From contig NZ_CP120683.1 in the NCBI RefSeq assembly GCF_030506325.1, positions 372,001 through 436,000 of the forward strand: a DNA stretch of 64,000 nucleotides. The letters are read 5' to 3'. Position numbers and translations under genes: made by a program. Positions 1 through 8,301 of this stretch are shown here, in pieces (position 1 is the first letter of the stretch; each line of letters starts with the position of its first letter). The notes below the pieces were generated by a model. That model had not been told where the DNA came from and did not search any database. It saw only the letters and a program-made list of their open reading frames with translations. This DNA is from Tunicatimonas pelagia (GTDB taxonomy: Bacteria > Bacteroidota > Bacteroidia > Cytophagales > Cyclobacteriaceae).

Positions 1-273
1 ATCAAACCCTTTTTTGAGAACCTAGATGTGTTTGACCTCCGGGAGGATATAAAACAAGACGATAGCGGTTTCTTTCAGAAAGCATGGGAAGCAATTGCCG
101 GACTAGGCGCAGAAGCGTTTGAGAATCAGAAAAAAGATCAAATTGCTACTGAAGTTCCGATAGAAGGTTCATTGGAAAGCCCTAGCCCGGATGTTCCGGT
201 CACCGTTTGGAACATCTTTCGTAATGCGTTTATCGACGCTATCGAAAAGAATTTTGAAAGTGTTGCCCGTTAG
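1..273 (+). CDS. C-terminal fragment of an unidentified protein
   Basis: The reading frame is open from the first base of the window, so this is the last 90 residues of a gene that begins upstream. The GTG at 28 is an internal codon, not a convincing start. The fragment is acidic and soluble-looking, with no membrane segment. It has an aromatic stretch near FFQKAWEAIAGLGAEAF and ends in FIDAIEKNFESVAR. I do not recognise the family. The stop is followed by about 260 bp without a gene before the next start. The function cannot be inferred from this fragment. Confidence 0.6.
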   Translation: MKPFFENLDVFDLREDIKQDDSGFFQKAWEAIAGLGAEAFENQKKDQIATEVPIEGSLESPSPDVPVTVWNIFRNAFIDAIEKNFESVAR

Positions 274-531
274 CTGAGCGCGCGGTGCATGGTATGAATA
301 TCTGCTAAACTATGTCTTTCATGCCTGTTTCTCTGGGTAACAAATCTAGGAAAAGTTATTCACCGTACACTACTGCAATTCTGTTACTGGTAACCAACCC
401 AAAAGCCTATCTACGCCACTCTGTTTTGCTAAGTACTTGGGTAGGCGACGGCAATGTTGTATTTTAGCGATCCTATAATTTTTAATGGCCTAATCGTCAT
501 TTTTCATTCTACTTTTTTCTTTGTTTGTTTC

Positions 532-903
532 ATGAGCTACCCAACCTCTCCGCTAGAAAAGTTACTCCAAGACGCCAAAGACTATGTTGTTGTACAACGC
601 AGACTAATCTCTACTATCGCCTCTAAAAAAGGGGCTGACATAGCATTTGTAATAGTAGCAGGATTGGTGTTCTTCTTAATTGGTCTATTTATTGTCATAT
701 TTATCAGCTTCACCGTGGCCTACGGGCTGGCCATATTGCTGAATAATACTTTTTTAGGTTTTTTAATTGTCACCTTCTTTTATATTCTCGTTTTTATACT
801 GCTGTGGATATTTAAAGATCGGCTAATTAAAACGCCTATTCTCAAGCTTTTTTTCCAACTATTTAATACCAAAAAACCCTCCAGTAATGAGCCAATTGCC
901 TAG
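532..903 (+). CDS. Holin-III-like small membrane protein
   Basis: A 123-residue protein if started at the ATG at 532. An in-frame ATG at 454 would add 26 residues without family-like content, so the inner start is preferred. An amphipathic N-terminal segment (SPLEKLLQDAKDYVVVQRRL) is followed by two long hydrophobic helices around residues 40-65 and 70-95 and a basic tail. This layout fits the actinophage-holin-III-like (Phage_holin_3_6) membrane proteins that are common on bacterial chromosomes outside prophages. It overlaps the next gene by 17 bp, suggesting translational coupling. No phage genes lie nearby, so a lysis role is unlikely. Function in this group is largely unknown. Confidence 0.65.
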   Translation: MSYPTSPLEKLLQDAKDYVVVQRRLISTIASKKGADIAFVIVAGLVFFLIGLFIVIFISFTVAYGLAILLNNTFLGFLIVTFFYILVFILLWIFKDRLIKTPILKLFFQLFNTKKPSSNEPIA

Positions 904-1282
904 CCAGGAAGAGTACGAGCGAGTGAAGAAAGAGTATCAACAGCAAGCCCGCGATTTAGAAAAGAAGTTGGGCAGTGATTTGGTAGACCTTCGCAACGAC
1001 TTAGTTCCTAAATACTTGAAGGGTAAGTTCTTAACGGCCTGCGCTATTTTTGGAGCCACCTACATGGTAGAAGAATTAATATTCCGCAAAAAAGTACCCG
1101 GTCTAGTTAAATTTGTAGGGGCACTATCGGCCACCGTGGTAGCACCGAAAGTTTACCGCATGGTGTATCAGAATTATTTTGAGGTTCCGCCCGATAGTGT
1201 ATCCTACCCGCCCCCTTCCGTGGAAGTTGAAGAAGTTTCTGACGGTCAGCCCGACTACCCTCCCATTCCCGAGTCAGAGTAG
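887..1282 (+). CDS. Hypothetical membrane-associated protein downstream of the holin-like gene
   Basis: 131 residues. The N-terminal 45 residues are strongly charged and probably helical or coiled-coil (EEYERVKKEYQQQARDLEKK). One or two moderately hydrophobic segments follow around residues 48-95, and then a proline- and acid-rich tail. The start overlaps the upstream holin-like gene by 17 bp, so the two probably form a coupled pair that acts at the inner membrane. The 3' end overlaps the convergent PIG-L gene by 28 bp. I do not recognise a named family. Confidence 0.6.
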   Translation: MSQLPSQEEYERVKKEYQQQARDLEKKLGSDLVDLRNDLVPKYLKGKFLTACAIFGATYMVEELIFRKKVPGLVKFVGALSATVVAPKVYRMVYQNYFEVPPDSVSYPPPSVEVEEVSDGQPDYPPIPESE

Positions 1283-2010
1283 GGTATTTCGCTGCTGGGG
1301 TACTCCCGGTAGGTTTCCCAAGGATTGGCTTGATGTACTAGCATCTCTTGCTGGGGGTTTCGCCACGGGAACCCATATTCTGGTTGCCAGTGTCCGTCTA
1401 AAGCTCTCACCTTCTGGTCAATTACTTCCTTAATATCCAGGCGCCACGTTTTGGGCTGGTTTTCAGAAACCACTACGCTGGTACCGGAAGCTGCCCCGGA
1501 CCAGGGGCAGTACTCAACCATCCGAATTGGGTAGTAGCTTTGCCCAGCCGCTCGGCGAACCAACTGCCAAGTAGCTTCCCCGTCTGAGTTGCCTTGCTTG
1601 AGAAATGGTAGTAAAATAGTGTCGGGCTGGAAGTATTCTAACTCGTTTTGTATGAGGCGTACTGCTTCATCGTAACCTGGTTTGCTCTGCGCTGGAATGA
1701 ACCCCGCCCGCAGGTTAAGAAAAACAGCGGCCTGGCTACTAATACCCACTCTTTCCATTCGTTGACAAATCGTGATTTCCGTTGTACCGGAGGTGTTTTG
1801 AGCATTATTCGTTCGCCCATCACCTAAAAACACAACGCGCACCCTAAATCCCACCTGGCGAAGTAGTGCCATTGCTCCGCCACACCCTAAAACATCAGCG
1901 GTTGGGTGAGGCGATACAACTAGAGTGCTTCCCCAGTCGTATACTTGCGCTGCCGGATAGAGCAAGCTTTCGTTAGCAACGCCTTGCAGGATTTTCTGAT
2001 GAGCAAACAT
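1255..2010 (-). CDS. PIG-L family (LmbE-like) deacetylase with degenerate metal motif
   Basis: 251 residues from the ATG at 2010; a TTG at 2058 would add 16 residues. The PIG-L/LmbE fold is suggested by LVVSPHP...VLGCGGA near residues 30-47 and by FRVRVVFLGDG. Active members of the family have HPDDE, where the aspartates are catalytic base and zinc ligand. Here the positions read HPTAD (35-39), so both are lost. The later histidine-containing motif is replaced by NSDGEATW. This suggests a non-catalytic or altered-substrate member. The gene runs convergent to, and overlaps by 28 bp, the hypothetical gene at 887. Family assignment is good; the substrate is unknown. Confidence 0.75.
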   Translation of the reverse strand: MFAHQKILQGVANESLLYPAAQVYDWGSTLVVSPHPTADVLGCGGAMALLRQVGFRVRVVFLGDGRTNNAQNTSGTTEITICQRMERVGISSQAAVFLNLRAGFIPAQSKPGYDEAVRLIQNELEYFQPDTILLPFLKQGNSDGEATWQLVRRAAGQSYYPIRMVEYCPWSGAASGTSVVVSENQPKTWRLDIKEVIDQKVRALDGHWQPEYGFPWRNPQQEMLVHQANPWETYREYPSSEIPYSDSGMGG

Positions 2011-2058
2011 AGTGGAAAAAATTAAGTGGGCACGCTTTGCAAATAACTGACTTACCAA

Positions 2059-2232
2059 AGGAGGGCAAATTCGCCCTAAAAAAGCTAGAGGCTACGGTAA
2101 CCTCGCACTTAATGTAGAAATATATTCTTTATTTTTTACTAAAGATCAGTGTAAAACATTACACCTAATTTATGGCGTAGAAAAATTCCGATGGTATTGT
2201 TCAAGAATACACCATGACAAAAGTATTGATTT
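2059..2232. other. Intergenic region between two minus-strand genes
   Basis: An AT-rich spacer of about 175 bp between the SDR gene and the PIG-L gene. It presumably carries the PIG-L promoter and the end of the SDR/CPBP transcript. I see no strong hairpin with a T-run and no RNA gene. Confidence 0.4.
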
Positions 2233-3051
2233 TCAAGTATTTAACCTTCTTATTCTCTCCTTCGAACGGATCAGAACCCAATCAACTAATCGGGGAAAAA
2301 GTACGTTAGCCAGCGCATTAAGCTTCCCAAGTACTGTTAATATTTTTTTAAACTGACGCTTTTTCACCATGCGTACAATGGCGCGGGCAACCTCTTCGGG
2401 TGTTTGAGTATTACGCTGTTTACGATCTTTCAGTAGTAAGTACGACCCATCTTTATCAATAACCCTTTTGCCCGGATCGTTTTCAGTAATTCCAACGTAA
2501 ACAATGCCTACGTGAATACTTTTATCGCTTAGCTCTACTTTCAGTGATTCGGCCACCGCCGTAAGAGCCATTTTAGTAGCGCAATAAATACCCGTTTCTG
2601 GTAATCCTCGGATGCCCGCTACGCTAGATACAAATACAATGCTTCCGCTGGTAGACTCCAGGTAAGGTAAAGCCGCTTTTGTAGGATGTAGGCATCCCAT
2701 TACATTAATTTGTAGCATTCGCTCTAGCACTTCGGGCTCAATCTCTTCAAAATACCCCCGGGACGACATACCCGCGTTGTTAATGAGTATATCGATTTGC
2801 CCAAAATGATTAATTGCTTCAGCAATCAGCCGAGAGGCCCCTTCCAGCGTAGAAATATCAGCTACTACGGCTCGCACTTCGTACCCAGTCTGCTCAAGCT
2901 CCTGCCGAGTTTGTTCTAAGCGATTTTCGGTTCGGCCGTTAATCACCACCTTGGCTCCTTGACTGGCCAGTAACTTGGCGGTGGCTTTTCCAATTCCCAT
3001 GCTTGAACCAGTAATGACTGCAACCTTTCCCTGCACTGTTCTTCTCGCCAT
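2233..3051 (-). CDS. SDR family NAD(P)-dependent oxidoreductase
   Basis: 272-residue classical short-chain dehydrogenase/reductase. Visible motifs are the Rossmann glycine motif TGSSMGIG (14-21), NNAG (91-94), a serine in VFVSSVAG near 142 and the YxxxK pair Y156/K160. The length is slightly above the usual 250 because of a basic C-terminal extension after residue 235 (KERIRRLNT at the end), similar to that in membrane-associated SDRs. The start at 3051 is 3 bp from the stop of the CPBP-type gene, so the two are almost certainly co-transcribed, CPBP first. The substrate is not predictable. Confidence 0.9.
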   Translation of the reverse strand: MARRTVQGKVAVITGSSMGIGKATAKLLASQGAKVVINGRTENRLEQTRQELEQTGYEVRAVVADISTLEGASRLIAEAINHFGQIDILINNAGMSSRGYFEEIEPEVLERMLQINVMGCLHPTKAALPYLESTSGSIVFVSSVAGIRGLPETGIYCATKMALTAVAESLKVELSDKSIHVGIVYVGITENDPGKRVIDKDGSYLLLKDRKQRNTQTPEEVARAIVRMVKKRQFKKILTVLGKLNALANVLFPRLVDWVLIRSKERIRRLNT

Positions 3052-3054
3052 TCG

Positions 3055-3789
3055 CTATTTCCTTGAGAATTGCATGTTAGGATTATAATAAACCGCCAGA
3101 TAGTCGTTACTAAGCGATAAAATAACGTGCGCTACTACAGCCACCCAGATCGTACCAGTGGTTAGAGTAATATAACACATCAGCAGCCCAAAAGGTATTG
3201 CTCCGATAGTTTCCGCTGGTCCTTTAGGCAGATGGGTAGTAGAATACAGTGCTACATTAACGGCAATCCCTGGCCACACCCCTAGCGTATCTACGCAAGC
3301 AGTTAGCAAGATACCCCGAAACAGTACTTCGTACGAAAAAAGGTAGGTAATGGTAGCCAAGGCGTTTAGCAGCACCAACCGCCATGTCCATTTTTCGGCT
3401 CGTATCATTGGGTAGTAGTCTAGGTTCTCAGGTCGTTGAGCCGCTCGAATATTGAGGGGAATAACCACAGTAGCAATTCCGCTTATCCACAGCATAGAAG
3501 TGCCGGTATTCTGAAAACCTAGGCCATATTCCACTACTGAGTAGCGTAAAAAAAATACGGCTATAAGGAAAGGGATCACTCCCAGTAAAAGTGCCCCCAG
3601 GGCCTTCTGGTAAACGACCTTAGCAATAGATGCCGATACTTTGTTGCGGTGAGTGCTAAGCCGTTGGTGGATAGCCGTCGACTCCGACAAAAACCAGAAT
3701 GTTACAAAACATACCGTTAGTGTCATAATAGATACTACCGAAGGTAAAAAGTCAGGGTGCCAGTTAAACGATGGTGCTTCTTGAATCAT
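3055..3789 (-). CDS. CPBP-type intramembrane protein (Abi/Rce1-like), altered active site
   Basis: 244 residues from the ATG at 3789 (a TTG at 3822 is possible). About six to eight membrane segments. The C-terminal half resembles the CPBP (Rce1/Abi) intramembrane protease domain. Motif 1 reads SYEVLFRG, so the first glutamate of EExxxR is tyrosine 153. Motif 2 is LYSTTHLP with H186. Motif 3 is HVILS with H221 but serine instead of asparagine at 225. In Rce1 structures the motif-1 glutamate, both histidines and the motif-3 asparagine form the active site, so catalysis is doubtful here. It precedes the SDR gene by 3 bp and is probably in the same operon. Confidence 0.75.
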   Translation of the reverse strand: MIQEAPSFNWHPDFLPSVVSIMTLTVCFVTFWFLSESTAIHQRLSTHRNKVSASIAKVVYQKALGALLLGVIPFLIAVFFLRYSVVEYGLGFQNTGTSMLWISGIATVVIPLNIRAAQRPENLDYYPMIRAEKWTWRLVLLNALATITYLFSYEVLFRGILLTACVDTLGVWPGIAVNVALYSTTHLPKGPAETIGAIPFGLLMCYITLTTGTIWVAVVAHVILSLSNDYLAVYYNPNMQFSRK

Positions 3790-3855
3790 AGAAGGCTGCA
3801 AAGTTAACAGCAAAACTAACAATTGAAAATTGAGTGCATATTGGGCAGTGGTTAG

Positions 3856-4035
3856 TAGTCAATAGTCCACGGGCATTAAGTTACAGGCAGCTGTCGTGCG
3901 GGTTAGAAAGTTGAAGTGTTCAGGTGTTATGGTGTTAGCGTAGTTTAATGTACGGGGGTTAGCTTTACCCACTGCTCATTGTCTACTGCACAGTGTCTCA
4001 TGCCAATTAATCATGATTCATCAGTCATTATTCAT
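3856..4035 (+). repeat. Dispersed repeat A, copy 1 (inverted copy at 37478-37665)
   Basis: About 180 bp that recur in reverse complement at 37478-37665 at roughly 90% identity by eye. Shared blocks include AGAAAGTTGAAGTGTTCAGG, TTATGGTGTTAGCGTAG and GCTCATTGTCTACTGCACAG, and both end in ATTAATCAT/ATTCATCAGTCATTA-type sequence. It has no coding potential and lies between the CPBP-type gene and an AraC gene. Confidence 0.8.
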
Positions 4036-4070
4036 TCGCTGGTTGGTTCCACCAACAATCAATTTTAAAT

Positions 4071-4107
<37 letters not shown>

Positions 4108-4275
4108 TATTCCACAGGGGCTGTCCCACAGCGGCCGGTCTCCAATTAAATCATTCAACTCTTCAAGATCATTATGCAAAGTGGAATGGCGTATTTGCTT
4201 TCAAGCGCGTAAGCTGTTGCATTTATTAGGTATATTCTGCTAAATTTACCGATACTACTTTTTTTAACTGCCAGC

Positions 4276-5337
4276 ATGGAAATTCTTATCACTGACCCCG
4301 ACATTCATTCCGTTATCAAAACCATTGCCAAGCAACTGGGGACTCGCCAAATACGGTACTTCTGCGAAGAGACTACCCTAGTTATCCCACCCCAATACGG
4401 TCAGGGCTACATTAAAGGAATTAATTTTAAAGACGGCTTAGGTCTGCTATTATTCAATTGCACATTTAACGAACAAACCTCTTTTCGCTATTCTTTAGAT
4501 GAATCTCATCCGTTGCGCGTAGTGTTTTGCCAGCAAGGAAAGATGACCTACAGTTTTGAACCAGATCAGGAAAAGCACGAAATTCCGGAATTGCATACTG
4601 CTTTTTGTACCAGCACAGAAACCTACGATCATCTGTACGAATTTCCCAAAAAAACGCACGTGCAATTCACCAGCTTAGAAATTAATCGCCGGGTCTATCT
4701 AAACAAAATTGAATGTGACATTACCACCCTTCCTGATGATCTGGCAAACCTCTTACGCGATGTTAATGCCATTGATCCATTCTCCTACGAGAGTGCTTAC
4801 AGTATAATATTGGCTGATGTTATCAGTAACATTCATACCAACGACCTGAAAGGACTGGCTCGTAAAAGCTTGCTCGAGTCTCGCTCCCTCGATTTATTCG
4901 CCCATATTGTAACCCAGTACGTAGACGATTTGAACCCGCAAAGTAAGCGGGTACTACTGCGAAAATCGGATCTCGCTTTAATCGTTGAAGCCAAAAATAT
5001 TCTAGTTGAAAATATTCAAGAGAATATCACTATACCCGAACTCTCGCGGCAGGTAGGGATAAATACTACGAAGCTAAAGCAGGGGTTCAAAAAAGTGTTT
5101 GGTTATACGATCAATGAGTTCGTTAGAAACCACAAGCTGACCCTAGCCAAAGAATTGCTATTAGGTGGTAATTTATCAGTAAAGCAAATTGCTGAGAAGG
5201 TGGGATACCGCAACTACGCTTACTTCGCTTCTCGGTTCAAAGAACGGTACGGTGCGTTGCCTTCGGAATACATGAAGCATGTTAAGCACCAAGTTCCCAT
5301 TGACGAAGTAATAGAATCACCACCGGAGCAGGTGTAA
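4276..5337 (+). CDS. AraC family transcriptional regulator
   Basis: 353 residues. The N-terminal ~215 residues have no recognised ligand domain but have a cupin-like beta-rich character. The C-terminal ~100 residues hold the two helix-turn-helix motifs of the AraC/XylS type: NITIPELSRQVGINTTKLKQ, then SVKQIAEKVGYRNYAYFASR, followed by FKERYGALPSEY. It acts as a cytoplasmic DNA-binding regulator. It stands alone and converges on trmB with the stop codons abutting (no spacer), so readthrough interference is possible. Start at the ATG at 4276. Targets are unknown. Confidence 0.88.
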   Translation: MEILITDPDIHSVIKTIAKQLGTRQIRYFCEETTLVIPPQYGQGYIKGINFKDGLGLLLFNCTFNEQTSFRYSLDESHPLRVVFCQQGKMTYSFEPDQEKHEIPELHTAFCTSTETYDHLYEFPKKTHVQFTSLEINRRVYLNKIECDITTLPDDLANLLRDVNAIDPFSYESAYSIILADVISNIHTNDLKGLARKSLLESRSLDLFAHIVTQYVDDLNPQSKRVLLRKSDLALIVEAKNILVENIQENITIPELSRQVGINTTKLKQGFKKVFGYTINEFVRNHKLTLAKELLLGGNLSVKQIAEKVGYRNYAYFASRFKERYGALPSEYMKHVKHQVPIDEVIESPPEQV

Positions 5338-5991
5338 TCACTGGAACTGAAACCGCAGGTACTTGATCGGAATACCACGACGAGCAAACTTCCGCTCGTA
5401 GGTGGTTTCAATTTGTTGCTCCAAGCCGTACAGGTCAGAATGATAAAGGTCGTCGGTACAGATTACGTTGTGAACATCCTCTCTCTCTTTTAGCACTTCC
5501 CGGCTATATTCGTATAAAGCCAGATTGTCTGTTTTCAGGTGAACCCAGCTACCGGGTTGCATAACCTGCTTGTACATTTCTAAAAAGCGAGGGCTGGTAA
5601 GGCGTCTTTTTTCTTCTTTTTCTTTTGGGTGAGGGTCAGGAAAAGTAATCCAGATACCGGCTACTTCCTGCTCAGCAAAACTTTCAGTTAGTTGCAGTAT
5701 TCTGATACGCAAAAAAGCAGCATTGGTAAGCTGAAGAACTTCGGCATCGCGACTCCCCTTCCATATTCTAGCTCCCTTTACATCTACGCCTATAAAGTTC
5801 TTCTGGTGGTGAAGTGTGGCCAGCCCTACCGTATATTCGCCGTGACCACAGCCCAGTTCTAAAATAATAGGATGGTCATTCTCAAAATACGAATGCCAAT
5901 TTCCCCGAATGGAGGTGAATATTGGCTTGCCAGGCTCAACTACGTTTTTTCGCTGGGCATTTTCGGCAAACCGAGCTAATTTACTACGCAT
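5338..5991 (-). CDS. trmB: tRNA (guanine(46)-N7)-methyltransferase TrmB
   Basis: 217 residues, the usual bacterial length. It transfers methyl from SAM to N7 of G46 in the tRNA variable loop. The SAM-binding motif is ILELGCGHGEYTVGLA, and the family hallmark ITFPDPHPKEKEEKRRLT is present (canonical TFPDPWPKxRHxKRR with changes). The C-terminal TTYERKFARRGIPI matches the conserved T-x-Y-E-x-K tail. It starts 6 bp after the folC stop, so folC-trmB is probably an operon. Confidence 0.95.
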   Translation of the reverse strand: MRSKLARFAENAQRKNVVEPGKPIFTSIRGNWHSYFENDHPIILELGCGHGEYTVGLATLHHQKNFIGVDVKGARIWKGSRDAEVLQLTNAAFLRIRILQLTESFAEQEVAGIWITFPDPHPKEKEEKRRLTSPRFLEMYKQVMQPGSWVHLKTDNLALYEYSREVLKEREDVHNVICTDDLYHSDLYGLEQQIETTYERKFARRGIPIKYLRFQFQ

Positions 5992-5997
5992 AGGTTA

Positions 5998-7287
5998 TCA
6001 TATTTCCAGTTCAGCCACCACAAAAGTACTGCCCCCCACAAAAATAAAATCGTCAGAAGCCGACTGAGTTTGGGCGGCCCGCAACGCTTGGTTCACATCG
6101 CTAACCACTTCAAAATCGAGCTGATACTGTTGAGCAGCCTCTACCACTTGGCTGAGTGGCATTGCCCGAGGAATATCTGGCTGGCAAAAATAATATTTAG
6201 CAGATGTTGGCAAAAGCCTGAATATAATATTCAAATCTTTTTCCTGCACAAAGCCTAGCACCATTCTTAGATTTCGATATAAATGCTGACTAATCTGACG
6301 AACAATTTCTTCCAGGGCTTCTCGATTGTGTCCGGTATCAGCTACTACTGTTGGATTGCTACCCAGCACCTGCCACCTTCCTTTTAGTCCGGTGAGGTTG
6401 GACACTGCTTGTAACCCCGCCCGAAGATGCTGCTCAGAGATAGTAAATCCGTGGGTCAGTAGTTGGTTCACACTCGCAAGCACTCCCACCAAATTATACT
6501 GCTGATAACTACCCAACAAAGCTAGCTTCATTTCAGGGTAGATGAGTTTTTCTTGATGATAAACTGAGAAGTACTGATAGTTGGCATCTACCTTTTGCCT
6601 CACTACTCGGTACTCCTCAAACGCCAGTAGTAGCGGACTATCTTCTTGCTGCGCCTTGCTCTTGAAAACTGGTAGCGTTTCCGGATGGTAGCTGCCCACC
6701 ACTACCGGAATACCCGGTTTTATAATGCCGGCTTTCTCGTAAGCAATCTTGGCCAGCGTATCGCCTAGCATATCCGTATGATCCAGGCCAATGTTCGTAA
6801 TTAGGCTTAGCAGCGGAGTTAGAATATTGGTAGAATCGAGCCTACCGCCCAGTCCTACCTCCACCACGGCAATATCTACTTGCTCCCTCGCAAAATAATC
6901 AAACGCCATGGCTACTGTCATTTCAAAAAAAGAAGGCTGAAGAGATGCGAGATACGCTTGGTTGTACTCTACGAACTGTACTACTGCCGAACGCGGTATC
7001 GGTTTGCCATCAATCCGAATTCTTTCGGTAAAGTCCTTTAAGTGAGGCGACGTGTATAAACCAGTTTTGTAGCCCGCACTTTGTAGTATAGCCGCCAACA
7101 TATGGGCGCTACTGCCTTTTCCGTTGGTACCAGCAATATGCAGGGCAGTAAATTTATGATGAGGGTTTTCAAGATGTTCACTAAGTGCCCGAATATTCGT
7201 GAGATCTTTCTTCATAGCCGATCTTCCTACTCGCTGGTAGATCGGTAGCTGTTCCAGTAAAAAAGTTAAAGTATCTTGATAAGTCAC
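5998..7287 (-). CDS. folC: Folylpolyglutamate synthase / dihydrofolate synthase FolC
   Basis: 429-residue Mur-ligase-like enzyme that adds glutamate to dihydropteroate and folates using ATP. The P-loop is HIAGTNGKGSSAHML (near residue 50), and the region SLITNIGLDHTDMLGDTLAKI carries the conserved NIGxDH metal/substrate motif. ADTGHNREAL is the C-terminal domain motif. GTG at 7287 is chosen because family members begin with a sequence like this N-terminus (TYQDTLTFLLEQLPIYQRVG). The next ATG would remove part of that domain. It leads trmB with a 6-bp gap. Confidence 0.95.
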   Translation of the reverse strand: MTYQDTLTFLLEQLPIYQRVGRSAMKKDLTNIRALSEHLENPHHKFTALHIAGTNGKGSSAHMLAAILQSAGYKTGLYTSPHLKDFTERIRIDGKPIPRSAVVQFVEYNQAYLASLQPSFFEMTVAMAFDYFAREQVDIAVVEVGLGGRLDSTNILTPLLSLITNIGLDHTDMLGDTLAKIAYEKAGIIKPGIPVVVGSYHPETLPVFKSKAQQEDSPLLLAFEEYRVVRQKVDANYQYFSVYHQEKLIYPEMKLALLGSYQQYNLVGVLASVNQLLTHGFTISEQHLRAGLQAVSNLTGLKGRWQVLGSNPTVVADTGHNREALEEIVRQISQHLYRNLRMVLGFVQEKDLNIIFRLLPTSAKYYFCQPDIPRAMPLSQVVEAAQQYQLDFEVVSDVNQALRAAQTQSASDDFIFVGGSTFVVAELEI

Positions 7288-7320
7288 ACTGCTGTTGGAT
7301 GTACTATATTTTCAGGTTTG

Positions 7321-7328
7321 CAAAATTA
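7321..7328 (-). promoter_or_regulatory. Possible -7 box (TAATTTTG) upstream of folC
   Basis: On the minus strand, 34-41 bp before the folC start, the sequence TAATTTTG matches the Bacteroidota -7 consensus TAnnTTTG. No clear TTG -33 box lies at the expected spacing, so this is weak. Confidence 0.3.
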
Positions 7329-7534
7329 ACTCACAAAATTTACCGGCCTAACCGGTGCTTCCTTCTTTTTAATAAAAATTTTGTACAACTAATTCTGGGA
7401 AAATATAATCTGAATAAAGCAGAAAATAGAATGATACAATAAATTACTGCCAAATTAAAACATAATATTACTAGCTAATTACTCTATTTTCTTGGAATAG
7501 AAGATGCTTTTTTACGTAACACTGTCCTTTTTTT

Positions 7535-8221
7535 TTGTCAATCGTCAATTACATTGCATCCGTCAATATCGCCCTTAAATCTCGTATTGTGCTAAATCTT
7601 GAAAAATATTCCAAATATTGGTCATTTTATCACTCTCGGTACCGATACTATACATCTCGAGAGGAGTATTATACCAACCTAATTACTGAGAAAACACCGA
7701 GTCAGCTCTTGAAGTTATGCCGCAACCAGGCTCACCTAAGTGAAACTGACGCATACCTTCAGTTTAACGGATTAGAGCTTGGAGCCACTCATCGGGAGAT
7801 TGTCCGCCAGTTGGGTCGCCCTAAATTCAGTTGGAAAAACCCGCTCTTCCGTCCGCATCAGGTAAAAGTGTATCGGATGAATATTCATCATATCTACTGC
7901 TACGCCACGCTGCATTTTATCAACAGTCGCTTGTTTGCGGTTGATACTAACTTTAAGAAACTTTCTAACGATAATACTAACCGTATTCTCGATACCTTAA
8001 AAAGCAAGTATCTGAACGATAATGAAAGCGATCTGTTCAATGGGGTAATTGACGACTTAGGTAATACCATGCTGCTGGAGCATAACCACTACTTATCGCT
8101 CAAGTACGTAGCAGGCGAGATGGCATTCCGTAGAACACTTCATAATGCGGTACAAAGAAAGGAGAAAAGCAAAGCATCTTTTGAGATTAACCTAGATACC
8201 GCCTTAGCCGAATACCTGTAA
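7535..8221 (+). CDS. Hypothetical protein with a BamE/SmpA-like motif
   Basis: 228 residues. The frame's stop at 7517 leaves only the TTG at 7535 (or rarer ATT/ATC codons) as start, because the first internal ATG lies far inside the conserved part. No signal peptide is evident. Residues around 78-100 read LELGATHREIVRQLGRPKF, resembling the 'G-x-T-x-x-E-V-x-x-x-L-G-x-P' helix-turn of BamE/SmpA-like folds. The remainder is beta-rich with many Tyr and His. It is followed 80 bp later by lptB in the same direction. I do not recognise a named family; a BamE-like fold is inference only. Confidence 0.6.
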   Translation: MSIVNYIASVNIALKSRIVLNLEKYSKYWSFYHSRYRYYTSREEYYTNLITEKTPSQLLKLCRNQAHLSETDAYLQFNGLELGATHREIVRQLGRPKFSWKNPLFRPHQVKVYRMNIHHIYCYATLHFINSRLFAVDTNFKKLSNDNTNRILDTLKSKYLNDNESDLFNGVIDDLGNTMLLEHNHYLSLKYVAGEMAFRRTLHNAVQRKEKSKASFEINLDTALAEYL

Positions 8222-8301
8222 CCTTCTCATTCTTTCTATATCTATTCCCCAAAAAATTCGTTAGTTAGCATTACCTTTACATCTCATACTGATTAAGGTT
8301 C

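Noticed and set aside
532-1282. Prophage remnant suggested by a holin-like protein
   Set aside because: No other phage genes; holin-III-like proteins are common chromosomal membrane proteins.
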